Shown here: positions 1 to 6,446 of the stretch, in pieces | Layout of the letters: the number at the start of each line of letters is the position of its first letter | Numbering within the stretch: the first letter of the stretch is position 1 | Assembly: GCA_041652255.1 (NCBI GenBank) | Contig: JBAZHT010000089.1 | Location: 1-6,893 of the forward strand | Direction of reading: 5' to 3' | DNA length: 6,893 nt | Origin: DMER64 sp041652255 | GTDB taxonomy: Bacteria; Bacteroidota; Bacteroidia; Bacteroidales; UBA932 | Position numbers and translations under genes: made by a program | Notes under the pieces: model-generated | What the model was told of the DNA's origin: nothing | Database searches by the model: none | Seen by the model: the letters and a program-made list of their open reading frames with translations, nothing else

Positions 1-624
1 CTTACGGCCATAAGTACTTCTGCGGCCACTTTTATGACACCGTTCAACTTTGCATTCTGGGGGGGATTGTATACGCGTTATCTGAACCGTTATGCCGACG
101 CCGCATTGCAACCACTGCACATTGACATCTGGCAGACTTTGGAGACCGTGTTTGTCCTGCTGGGCATACCCCTGGTGCTGGGAATACTTTTTGTTCATTT
201 CTTCCCGAAAGCCGCCGAAAAGATGAAGAAACCCATGCAATATTTTTCACTGATTTTCTTCATTGCCATGGTCGTACTGTCATTCAGCAACAATTTTGAT
301 CTTTTCATCAAATATATCTTTTTTATTTTCATCATCGTGTTACTGCACAATGCGTTGGCTTTGAGTATCGGATACGGAGTGGGGAGCGCTTTCAAAATAC
401 CCCGCAAAGACAGGCGTACGTTGACCATAGAAACCGGTATTCAAAATTCCGGGCTGGGATTGGTCCTTTTATTTAATCCAAAAATATTTCCTCCTGAACT
501 TGCCCTCGGAGGCATGTTGTTTATAACGGCCTGGTGGGGAGTATGGCATATTATTTCGGGACTCGGTGTATCTTTCCTCTTTATCTGGAGGGATAGGCGT
601 CTGACCCGGAAAACATCTGTTTAG
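1..624 (+). CDS. Bile acid:sodium symporter (BASS/SBF) family transporter, C-terminal part
   Basis: The reading frame is open from base 1 to the TAG at 622-624, giving 207 codons. The gene enters from outside the window and its N-terminal part (roughly 100-130 residues for a normal BASS protein) is missing. The ATG at 34 is internal: the residues before it (LTAISTSAATF) run straight into MTPFNFAFWG, which resembles the family's Ser/Thr-rich segment followed by MTP. At least four hydrophobic segments follow, around visible residues 44-68, 82-97, 103-131 and 165-196. The stretch ETGIQNSGLGL (Glu codon 430-432, Gln codon 442-444) resembles the crossover motif of the family, and the Glu-x-x-x-Gln spacing matches the sodium-site Glu and Gln known in bacterial ASBT structures. 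It is an inner-membrane sodium-coupled carrier of organic anions; the substrate cannot be told from the sequence. The next gene starts 7 bases downstream, which suggests an operon. Confidence 0.85.
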   Translation, partial: LTAISTSAATFMTPFNFAFWGGLYTRYLNRYADAALQPLHIDIWQTLETVFVLLGIPLVLGILFVHFFPKAAEKMKKPMQYFSLIFFIAMVVLSFSNNFDLFIKYIFFIFIIVLLHNALALSIGYGVGSAFKIPRKDRRTLTIETGIQNSGLGLVLLFNPKIFPPELALGGMLFITAWWGVWHIISGLGVSFLFIWRDRRLTRKTSV

Positions 625-631
625 AAAGCTC

Positions 632-1951
632 ATGGGCACAAAACGTAAGAAGCGGATATATGAAAGGAATATTTATTATACCGTTCTAAAGTATTACGTA
701 GGACTCTTTTTCAGACTATCTTACGGGAAACGGGAATATTACGGGATAGAGACTCTCCCTTCAGACGGAGCACTAATCTTTGCGCCCAATCATACCAATG
801 CACTGATGGATGCGCTGGCCGTCCTCGACCTGGATGCGCGTCCCAAAGTGTTTGTGGCAAGAGCCGACATCTTCAGAAAACCGCTTCTGGCCAAAATATT
901 TTTCTTTTTACGGATCATGCCCATTAACAGGATCCGTGACGGCCGTAATACGCTGAAAAAGAATGATGAAGTCATTAAGCGATCCGCTGAAGTACTTTGT
1001 CACAACGTGCCGTTTGTTATTCTTCCCGAAGGCACGCACCGGCCCATGCACAGTTTGCTCCCCCTGGGCAAAGGCATATTTCGCATAGCGCTGCTAGCCA
1101 ACGAGGAAATTGCCGGGGAAAAACCCGTATACATTGTTCCCATTGGTATAGAACACGGCAACTTCTTTCGTTACCGTTCCTCGCTTTTATTACAAATAGG
1201 CCATCCCATAGACGTGACGGCTTTTGTTAAGGCTAATCCCGGAAAGGAAGAGCCCGTCATTATGAACGATCTGAAAGAAAAACTTCAGGAAGATCTGAAG
1301 GAATTGATCCTATACATTCCCGACGATGCTCATTACGACGCCACCCTTGAGTTGTGCAACATGTCCTGTCACGACCGGATTGAACAATTAAGCCTTCAAC
1401 ACCGCGTTTTAAAAAACAGGTTGACAGCCAACCGGTATACAGTGAAACTGATCGAAACCAGACGCGAAGCAGATCCTGAAAATACCGGAAACATCCTGGA
1501 AGAGATCGCCGGGTTTGCAGAGACCCGCAAAAGAAAAAGGATCAGTATGGCTTCGGTTTCCAACCCGAATCCCGGCATAACGATCATTTACAGATTTTTG
1601 CTATTGCTGTTGTTGTTTCCTTTTTTTGTTGTCAGCACCATTCTTTACGCACCTACACTGCTTGCATCCTGTTTATTTTGTTCCAGGATCGAAGACCACG
1701 CTTTTCATAATTCAGTCCGTTTTGTAACAACATTACTTCTTTGGACAATCACTTTCGTTGTATTTGCAATTACTGTTTTTGGTATTTTTGAATGGGAGCT
1801 CGCATTGGCATTGTCCCTGGTGTTCATGCCCTCTCCCCTTACATTTTATCAGTATTATAAATGGTTCCGGACAATCCGGTCCGATATCAGATGGATCCTG
1901 GCCAAAGACCTGCGTAATGCCAAAAAGCGTTTTGTAGAATGGATATTGTAA
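632..1951 (+). CDS. PlsC-superfamily lysophospholipid/glycerol-phosphate acyltransferase with C-terminal membrane domain
   Basis: This is a 439-residue protein. Its N-terminal half carries the four acyltransferase blocks. Block I is APNHTNALMDAL with His54 and Asp60. Block II is PINRIRDGRNTL around residues 97-108. Block III is LPEGTHR at 131-137. Block IV is VPIGIEHGNF at 169-178. Block I spaces His and Asp by five residues instead of the usual four, a spacing I recall from yeast-type glycerol-3-phosphate acyltransferases. Residues 210-310 are charged and helical. Two long hydrophobic stretches (about 315-350 and 363-405) anchor the C-terminus, which ends in a basic tail. The likely role is acyl transfer to the sn-1 or sn-2 position of glycerol phosphate or a lysophospholipid at the inner membrane; the exact acceptor is unknown. 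It is longer than a simple PlsC (about 240 residues). The ATG at 632 follows the upstream stop by 7 bases; the only ribosome-binding hint is the weak AGAAAG at 623-628. The downstream gene overlaps its end by 13 bases. Confidence 0.88.
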   Translation: MGTKRKKRIYERNIYYTVLKYYVGLFFRLSYGKREYYGIETLPSDGALIFAPNHTNALMDALAVLDLDARPKVFVARADIFRKPLLAKIFFFLRIMPINRIRDGRNTLKKNDEVIKRSAEVLCHNVPFVILPEGTHRPMHSLLPLGKGIFRIALLANEEIAGEKPVYIVPIGIEHGNFFRYRSSLLLQIGHPIDVTAFVKANPGKEEPVIMNDLKEKLQEDLKELILYIPDDAHYDATLELCNMSCHDRIEQLSLQHRVLKNRLTANRYTVKLIETRREADPENTGNILEEIAGFAETRKRKRISMASVSNPNPGITIIYRFLLLLLLFPFFVVSTILYAPTLLASCLFCSRIEDHAFHNSVRFVTTLLLWTITFVVFAITVFGIFEWELALALSLVFMPSPLTFYQYYKWFRTIRSDIRWILAKDLRNAKKRFVEWIL

Positions 1952-2421
1952 TCCGGATACTGGCCGTAATCCTGGGAATTGCCGGCCTTGCAGGTTGTCT
2001 GCTTCCCGTATTGCCGGGGCCGCCTTTGAGCTTTCTGGGCTTGTTGCTCCTGTTTTTTTTACCCGACAGCGCTATGAAATGGTCTTTTCTGCTTTTGTGG
2101 GGAATTATTGCGGCAGTAGTTACTGTACTGGATTATCTGGTACCGGCATATTTCACCAAATTGACCGGAGGGAGCTCTGCTGCTACAAGGTTTGCTTTAG
2201 CCGGAATGTTGTTGGGAATTGTTTTTTTCCCGCCGCTTGGGATGATCCTGGGAGCCTTCCTGGGAGCCCTGCTGGGAGAAATTATGTACAACAAAACAAA
2301 AAAGGGATTTTCGGGATCACTCAAACCGGCATTCGGTTCTTTCCTTGGGTTTCTGTTTGGTATTGGATTAAAACTTGTCGCCAGCGGCATCATGATGTAT
2401 TACATCATTGTATATCTCTAA
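1939..2421 (+). CDS. DUF456 family membrane protein
   Basis: This 160-residue, almost wholly hydrophobic protein matches the DUF456 pattern. It has an N-terminal helix leading into LLPVLPGPPLSFLG (21-34), a second helix (about 48-70) ending in DYLVPAYFTKLTGGSSAA (65-82), and two glycine-rich helices at about 84-116 and 129-160. The third helix has glycines at 101, 105, 109 and 113, and the fourth at 133, 137 and 141, so both are regular GxxxG helices suited to tight packing. DUF456 has no established biochemical function. The ATG at 1939 lies inside the last codons of the acyltransferase gene in another frame, with a 13-base overlap and no ribosome binding site, so translational coupling is likely. 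The gene's last 17 bases also overlap the end of the opposite-strand phosphodiesterase gene. Confidence 0.88.
   Translation: MDIVIRILAVILGIAGLAGCLLPVLPGPPLSFLGLLLLFFLPDSAMKWSFLLLWGIIAAVVTVLDYLVPAYFTKLTGGSSAATRFALAGMLLGIVFFPPLGMILGAFLGALLGEIMYNKTKKGFSGSLKPAFGSFLGFLFGIGLKLVASGIMMYYIIVYL
2248..2278 (+). repeat. Three copies of CTGGGAG at 12-base intervals inside the DUF456 gene
   Basis: CTGGGAG occurs at 2248-2254, 2260-2266 and 2272-2278. Each copy encodes Leu-Gly plus the start of the next codon, so the DNA repeat is the coding form of the Leu-Gly-Ala pattern of the third membrane helix. The period of 12 bases equals four residues, about one helical turn. This is probably protein-driven and not a separate DNA element. 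Confidence 0.6.
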
Positions 2422-3205
2422 CCACAACGTCCCTGACCAATCCGTCGTAAGCAGGTTCAATACCCTGCGGTAGCGAAGCAAGTAGTTCTTCATACGGTTC
2501 AAGGCAATGCGAAAGGTGGGTAAGGTAACTCTCCGGTGCTCCTACTTCTTGCGCTACGTCAATGGCCTGTGACAGGGAAAAATGGGTTCTGTGTACCGTT
2601 CTTTGAACCGTACTGACCACAAAAATTTCTATACCTCTGAATTTTTCCAGTTCTTTGTTTTCGATGGTTTTGGCATCGGTCAGATACCCTATAGGGCCTG
2701 TGCGGAACCCGAAAATTGGTAACGGGCCGTGCATGGCCCGAACCGGGATGACTGGAATGTCCCGGATATAAAACGGTTCATTATTTATGGGGTGCAACGT
2801 CATTTCCGGTAACCCGGGAGATCTAAAATCCGAAAACGCATAATCAAATTGTTTGCGTAATGAATCCAACACCCTTTGTTCCGCATAGATCGGGACCGGT
2901 TTATTGGACAAAAAATTAAAGGCCCTGACATCATCCAGACCGGCAATGTGGTCCCGGTGTTCATGAGTCAACAGGATCGCGTCCAGAGAATCGATTCCGT
3001 AAGTCAACATTTGCTGCCTGAAATCGGGCCCGGCATCTATGAGTATTTTAGCCCTTTGCCCGTTATCCTGTATTATTTCCACCAGGACAGAAGCACGCAG
3101 ACGTTTGTCTTTCCGGTCTTCGGAACGGCACACCCTGCATTGACAACCAATTAATGGAACTCCGGTGGAAGTTCCCGTTCCCAGAAAAGTTATCCTGTAT
3201 GTCAT
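2405..3205 (-). CDS. PhnP-type metallo-beta-lactamase-fold phosphodiesterase
   Basis: This is a 266-residue cytoplasmic metal-dependent hydrolase of COG1235. It opens with ITFLGTGTSTGVPLIGCQC and has the metal motif THEHRDH at 80-86 (His81, His83, Asp85, His86). Further likely ligands are His159 (MHG), Asp177 (YLTDA), and His208, His230 and His233 (THLSH). Cys21, Cys23 and Cys26 sit at the same numbers as the structural zinc cysteines of E. coli PhnP. The 208/230/233 spacing equals that of PhnP His200, His222 and His225, as I recall them. PhnP cleaves 5-phosphoribosyl 1,2-cyclic phosphate in phosphonate breakdown, but no C-P lyase genes are seen here, so the substrate could be another cyclic or diester phosphate. 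The ATG at 3205 is the only reasonable start because an in-frame TAG lies four codons upstream. It is convergent with the DUF456 gene and divergent from asnA. Confidence 0.88.
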   Translation of the reverse strand: MTYRITFLGTGTSTGVPLIGCQCRVCRSEDRKDKRLRASVLVEIIQDNGQRAKILIDAGPDFRQQMLTYGIDSLDAILLTHEHRDHIAGLDDVRAFNFLSNKPVPIYAEQRVLDSLRKQFDYAFSDFRSPGLPEMTLHPINNEPFYIRDIPVIPVRAMHGPLPIFGFRTGPIGYLTDAKTIENKELEKFRGIEIFVVSTVQRTVHRTHFSLSQAIDVAQEVGAPESYLTHLSHCLEPYEELLASLPQGIEPAYDGLVRDVVVRDIQ

Positions 3206-3266
3206 GGGACAGAAGTTCTAAAGCAAACAGTATTGTTTCCCTTGCGGTTTACTGTTATCCTTTATA

Positions 3267-3274
3267 CAAATGTA
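3267..3274 (-). promoter_or_regulatory. Candidate -7 element (TACATTTG) for the PhnP-type gene
   Basis: Read on the minus strand, this site is TACATTTG, an exact match to the Bacteroidota -7 consensus TAnnTTTG. It lies 61 bases upstream of the gene's ATG and would give a leader of roughly 50-55 bases. I see no clear TTTG -33 element at the right distance upstream, so it is a half-supported promoter. The leader shows no strong ribosome binding site. Confidence 0.45.
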
Positions 3275-3299
3275 AGAAATATTAAGATTTATATTATTA

Positions 3300-3331
3300 T
3301 TGGGACATATTGCAGTGATATTGTATTTTCG
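3300..3331 (+). promoter_or_regulatory. Candidate promoter for asnA
   Basis: TTG at 3300-3302 is followed after 21 bases by TATTTTCG at 3324-3331, which differs from the Bacteroidota -7 consensus TAnnTTTG at one defined position. Transcription would begin near 3337, leaving a short A/T-rich leader before the asnA ATG at 3356. The spacing is plausible, but the -33 match is only three bases and the region is A/T-rich, so chance matches are likely. The rest of the 150-base divergent region (3206-3355) holds no gene and no clear hairpin or riboswitch. Confidence 0.35.
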
Positions 3332-3355
3332 CTCAGGAACGAAAACTATATAATT

Positions 3356-4393
3356 ATGGACAGAACCTGTATTCCTGCTGCTTACAAATCCCTGATGGAT
3401 ATATGGCAAACCGAACAAGCTATTAAATTCATCAAAGAGACATTCCAGACGGAATTGTCCGGAGAATTAAAACTCAGAAGGATCACTGCCCCGTTGTTGG
3501 TTGCTGAAGGCACCGGACTGAATGATAATCTGAACGGGACAGAGGCTCCGGTAAATTTTCCGCTGAAAACACTGAACAACAAAAAAGTAGAGATCGTACA
3601 GTCCCTGGCTAAATGGAAACGTTATGCCCTGTGGCGTCACAACATTGAACCCGGATTGGGGATCTATACAGATATGAATGCCATACGTCCCGATGAGATC
3701 ACGGATAATTTGCATTCCGTTTATGTAGATCAATGGGACTGGGAAAAGGTAATCCTGCCGGAAGAACGGAACGTTCACACCCTGCATAAATGTGTAAAAT
3801 CCATTTATTACGCCATTAAACGCACTCAATTCCTGTTGAGCGAACGTTTTCCCCAACTAAATCCTTTCCTGCCCCACGACATTCATTTTATTCATGCGGA
3901 AGAACTTCGCAGACTGTATCCCCGGATGGAGCCAAAAGAAAGGGAAAACAAGATCGCGGCCCAATACGGAGCCGTATTTATCCGGGGCATTGGCGGTCCA
4001 CTGGGAGACAATACAATACATGACGGGCGCGCACCCGACTACGATGATTGGAGCACAGAAACCGAAGACGGGTTCTCAGGTCTAAACGGAGACATTATTG
4101 TATACCATCCCGTGCTTGGGTCTGCTTTCGAACTTTCCTCAATGGGGATTCGCGTAAATCCCCAGTCTTTACGCTACCAGCTGGAGTGTGCCAACGCCAT
4201 GGAAAGGACCAGCCTTGATTTTCATAAACTACTGTTGGACAACAAGTTGCCACAAACAATGGGGGGCGGCATTGGGCAGTCCCGTCTCTGTATGTTGCTA
4301 TTACAAAAATGCCACATTGGGGAAGTACAATCCTCAGTCTGGCCCCAATCCACACACGACATTTGTGAAAAAGCAGGTGTTTTCCTGTTTTAA
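3356..4393 (+). CDS. asnA: Aspartate--ammonia ligase (asparagine synthetase A)
   Basis: This 345-residue cytoplasmic enzyme makes asparagine from aspartate, ammonia and ATP through an aspartyl-AMP intermediate. Its fold is related to class II aminoacyl-tRNA synthetases. Near-invariant segments are present in order: GLNDNLNG (54-61), SLAKWKR (83-89), HSVYVDQWDWE (120-130), HDGRAPDYDDW (222-232), GLNGDI (242-247), FELSSMGIRV (258-267) and GGGIGQSRL (303-311). E. coli AsnA has 330 residues; the extra N-terminal residues here match the Bacteroides form as I recall it. The frame is open back to a TTG at 3233, but the 41 extra residues would be unlike AsnA, so I place the start at the ATG at 3356, which gives an N-terminus (MDRTCIPAAYKSLMD) of the Bacteroides type. 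The gene stands alone after a divergent promoter region. No amidotransferase domain is present, so ammonia is the nitrogen donor. Confidence 0.97.
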   Translation: MDRTCIPAAYKSLMDIWQTEQAIKFIKETFQTELSGELKLRRITAPLLVAEGTGLNDNLNGTEAPVNFPLKTLNNKKVEIVQSLAKWKRYALWRHNIEPGLGIYTDMNAIRPDEITDNLHSVYVDQWDWEKVILPEERNVHTLHKCVKSIYYAIKRTQFLLSERFPQLNPFLPHDIHFIHAEELRRLYPRMEPKERENKIAAQYGAVFIRGIGGPLGDNTIHDGRAPDYDDWSTETEDGFSGLNGDIIVYHPVLGSAFELSSMGIRVNPQSLRYQLECANAMERTSLDFHKLLLDNKLPQTMGGGIGQSRLCMLLLQKCHIGEVQSSVWPQSTHDICEKAGVFLF

Positions 4394-4450
4394 AATACGT
4401 GTAATTATTCTTTAAAAAACCATCTGACAGGCGGTTAAAACCATTGATCC

Positions 4451-4466
4451 CTTTTTGGTCAAAAAG
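4451..4466. repeat. A/T-rich inverted repeat between asnA and fabH
   Basis: CTTTTTG and CAAAAAG face each other across GT, giving a perfect 7-base inverted repeat. As RNA it would form about six pairs, nearly all A-U, with a four-base loop. No U-run follows, so it is a poor intrinsic terminator for asnA, though it could act as a weak one in either direction. The 142 bases from 4394 to 4535 hold no gene, and I find no convincing TAnnTTTG promoter for fabH in them. Confidence 0.3.
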
Positions 4467-4481
4467 CCCCTGTTTTCCTCT

Positions 4482-4507
4482 GGCAAGGTTTTTGAGCAAT
4501 AATTGCC
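4482..4507. promoter_or_regulatory. Nested inverted repeats upstream of fabH, possible operator
   Basis: GGCAA (4482-4486) and TTGCC (4503-4507) form an outer inverted repeat. Inside its right end, GCAAT-A-ATTGC (4496-4506) is an 11-base near-palindrome. The site lies 29-54 bases before the fabH ATG, where an operator for a fatty-acid regulator could sit. No regulator gene is in the window and the sequence matches no operator I know, so this is a candidate only. Confidence 0.2.
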
Positions 4508-4535
4508 TTCGTCATTAAAACTAAGTGAATATAGC

Positions 4536-5492
4536 ATGAAAATTATTGGAACGGGAAGTGCAATTCCTTCATTGTCTGTTACCAACGATATGTTGTCCGT
4601 TTTTCTGGATACGAGTGACCAATGGATCAGGACACGTACCGGTATTGTAGAACGCAGGATCATTTCTGACGAAAACCTGAAAGACCTGGCGGTAGAAGCC
4701 GCAAAAAAAGCCCTTGAAGAAGCCAATATGGACGGTTCCCAACTGGATTATATTATCTGCTCCAATGTGGTCAATTATTACGTAACCCCTTCGCTGAGCT
4801 GCCTGGTATCGGGCGAAATCAATGCCTCCTGTCCATGCGTAGACCTGAATGCCGCCTGCAGCGGTTTTGTTTACGGACTGGATATGGCACAGGCTTATCA
4901 GCTGGCAGGGAAAGCCAAAAACATCCTGGTCATCTGTGCCGAGGAACCCACACGCATGTGCAGCTGGAAAGACCGCAATACAGCCGTACTGTTCGGGGAC
5001 GGAGCGGCAGCTGCAGTGGTAACGGAAGGAAATGATTTTAAAGCCTCATACATTACGGCAAAATACCGGCCTGAAATTCTGTATTACCAGAGAGCCCTGG
5101 AAGATTGTCCTTTCGTCACCTACCAGCAACGCGGCGTCCCTATGTATATGAACGGAAAAGAAGTTTTTAAAATGGCCGTCAATGCCTCTATTGAAGGCAT
5201 CGAACGCATTCTTAAAGAAACCGGGCTTACTGCGGATCAGGTAGATCATTACGTTTTGCACCAGGCCAATATGCGTATCATTGAAACCATCCGAAACCAG
5301 TTGCACCAACCTGTGGAAAAATTCCCCCACAACATAGAACGTCTTGGAAACACTTCATCCGCCACTATTCCTATTCTTTTGGACGAATTAAACAAAAGCG
5401 GAAAATTGAAAAAGGGCGACACAATTATACTCAGCGGATTCGGTGCCGGCTTTACTGCCGGGACCTGTCTTTTTACCTGGACCATGAATTAA
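4536..5492 (+). CDS. fabH: 3-oxoacyl-[acyl-carrier-protein] synthase III (KAS III)
   Basis: This 318-residue cytoplasmic thiolase-fold enzyme starts fatty acid synthesis by condensing an acyl-CoA primer with malonyl-ACP. The catalytic triad is complete: Cys108 (NAACSGF), His242 (LHQAN) and Asn272 (GNTSSA). CoA/ACP-binding residues known from E. coli FabH are present as Trp30, Arg34, Arg147 and Arg247. The residue before the conserved Pro-Ser (85-86) is Thr84, where E. coli has Phe87, which suggests a roomier acyl pocket. The C-terminus reads GFGAGFTAG where many family members have a Trp before the last Gly. The frame extends back to a TTG at 4503, but the ATG at 4536 puts the start directly on the usual KIIGTGS strand, so I chose it. 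fabK follows after 5 bases, and fabH is the first gene of a fabH-fabK-fabF run. Confidence 0.94.
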   Translation: MKIIGTGSAIPSLSVTNDMLSVFLDTSDQWIRTRTGIVERRIISDENLKDLAVEAAKKALEEANMDGSQLDYIICSNVVNYYVTPSLSCLVSGEINASCPCVDLNAACSGFVYGLDMAQAYQLAGKAKNILVICAEEPTRMCSWKDRNTAVLFGDGAAAAVVTEGNDFKASYITAKYRPEILYYQRALEDCPFVTYQQRGVPMYMNGKEVFKMAVNASIEGIERILKETGLTADQVDHYVLHQANMRIIETIRNQLHQPVEKFPHNIERLGNTSSATIPILLDELNKSGKLKKGDTIILSGFGAGFTAGTCLFTWTMN

Positions 5493-5497
5493 TCTTT

Positions 5498-6433
5498 ATG
5501 AAAACAATACAAAGCAGAATATGTGAATTGACAGGCATTACCTATCCCATTTTCCAGGGAGGAATGGCCTGGGTATCGGAAGCACGGCTGGCTGCCGCTG
5601 TTTCCAATGCCGGTGGACTGGGACTGATCTCGGCCATGAACGCAGATGCCGGGTATCTGAAAGAACAGATACAATTATGTAAAGAGCTTACAAACAAACC
5701 CTTTGGCGTCAACATCATGCTCATGAGTCCCCATGCAGACGAAGTCGCCCGTGTGGTTATGGAAGAAAAAGTTCCTGTTGTAACTACCGGGGCTGGAACC
5801 CCGGGAAAATACATGGAAGGATGGCTCCAATCCGGTATTAAGGTGATTCCCGTAGTCGCCTCGGTGGCTTTTGCCAAACGTCTGGAAAGAATGGGTGCTT
5901 GTGCCGTTATTGCCGAGGGAGCCGAAGCCGGCGGGCATGTGGGAGAACTCAACACCATGGCACTTGTCCCTCAGATATGTGATGCCGTATCCATCCCTGT
6001 TGTGGCAGCCGGCGGGATAGCAGACGGCCGGGGAATGGCTGCCGCTTTTATGCTTGGAGCCGAAGGAATACAGATGGGCACCCGTTTTCTGGCTGCCGAA
6101 GAATGCCAGATCCATAAAATTTATAAAGACAAGATCATCTCGGCAGGAGATACGGATACCATTGTGACCGGGAAAAAACTGGGACACCCGGTAAGGGCCC
6201 TTAAAACCCCCTTTACCCGGAAATTCACCCAAATGGAAAACGATCACGACATAACCCAGGAAGAAGCCGATGCTTTTGGCGCAGGCGCTTTACGAAAAGC
6301 CGCAAAGGACGGCGATGAGCAAATGGGATGTTACATGGCGGGCCAAAGTGCCGGTTTGGTTAAAAAGATCCAACCCGCTAAAGAAATCATTGAAGAAATC
6401 ATACAACAGGCTGTTGCACTGTTAAAACCATAA
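5498..6433 (+). CDS. fabK: Enoyl-[acyl-carrier-protein] reductase II, FMN-dependent
   Basis: This 311-residue TIM-barrel flavoprotein reduces trans-2-enoyl-ACP to acyl-ACP with NAD(P)H, the last step of each elongation cycle. It closely follows Streptococcus pneumoniae FabK (from memory): YPIFQGGMAWV (16-26), NAGGLGLI (37-44), KPFGVNIML (67-75), VVTTGAG (94-100), AEGAEAGGHVG (139-149) with the presumed catalytic His147, the FMN phosphate loop AAGGIADGRG (170-179), GTRF (194-197) and the C-terminal MAGQSAGLV (280-288). The GGHVG segment and long C-terminal region favour FabK over the related nitronate monooxygenases, and the fab neighbours support this. FabK is not homologous to the SDR-type FabI and is known to resist triclosan. 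The start is at 5498, 5 bases after the fabH stop, without a ribosome binding site, so the two are surely co-transcribed. Confidence 0.95.
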   Translation: MKTIQSRICELTGITYPIFQGGMAWVSEARLAAAVSNAGGLGLISAMNADAGYLKEQIQLCKELTNKPFGVNIMLMSPHADEVARVVMEEKVPVVTTGAGTPGKYMEGWLQSGIKVIPVVASVAFAKRLERMGACAVIAEGAEAGGHVGELNTMALVPQICDAVSIPVVAAGGIADGRGMAAAFMLGAEGIQMGTRFLAAEECQIHKIYKDKIISAGDTDTIVTGKKLGHPVRALKTPFTRKFTQMENDHDITQEEADAFGAGALRKAAKDGDEQMGCYMAGQSAGLVKKIQPAKEIIEEIIQQAVALLKP

Positions 6434-6446
6434 CATACAACCACCT

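Noticed and set aside
1995..2450. A 151-codon plus-strand open frame overlapping the DUF456 gene
   Set aside because: It is in another frame of a well-supported gene and its product resembles no family; the DUF456 frame has the expected membrane pattern.
3233..3355. N-terminal extension of AsnA from a TTG start
   Set aside because: The 41 extra residues are A/T-rich-DNA derived (many Ile, Tyr, Asn), unlike AsnA, and overlap the likely promoter; the ATG at 3356 gives the Bacteroides-type N-terminus.
4451..4466. Intrinsic terminator for asnA
   Set aside because: The stem is nearly all A-U with a tiny loop and is not followed by a U-run, so I list it only as an inverted repeat.
4095..4499. A 134-codon minus-strand open frame across the end of asnA and the following gap
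   Set aside because: Most of it is antisense to conserved AsnA codons, and its translation is low in coherent motifs.
4503..4535. N-terminal extension of FabH from a TTG start
   Set aside because: The added 11 residues precede the first beta strand of FabH, where family members normally begin; the ATG at 4536 fits better.
5675..6247. A 190-codon open frame on the minus strand
   Set aside because: It lies wholly antisense to fabK, whose product matches its family along its full length. The antisense translation is rich in Gly, His, Phe and Ser and has no recognisable domain.
5498..6433. Nitronate monooxygenase as the identity of the fabK product
   Set aside because: The two families are related, but the GGHVG segment, the C-terminal MAGQSAGLV block and the position between fabH and fabF fit FabK.
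6441..6446. CCACCT directly before the fabF ATG, taken as a possible ribosome binding site
   Set aside because: It is the complement of a Shine-Dalgarno-like sequence and not the sequence itself, so it cannot pair with 16S rRNA in the normal way.
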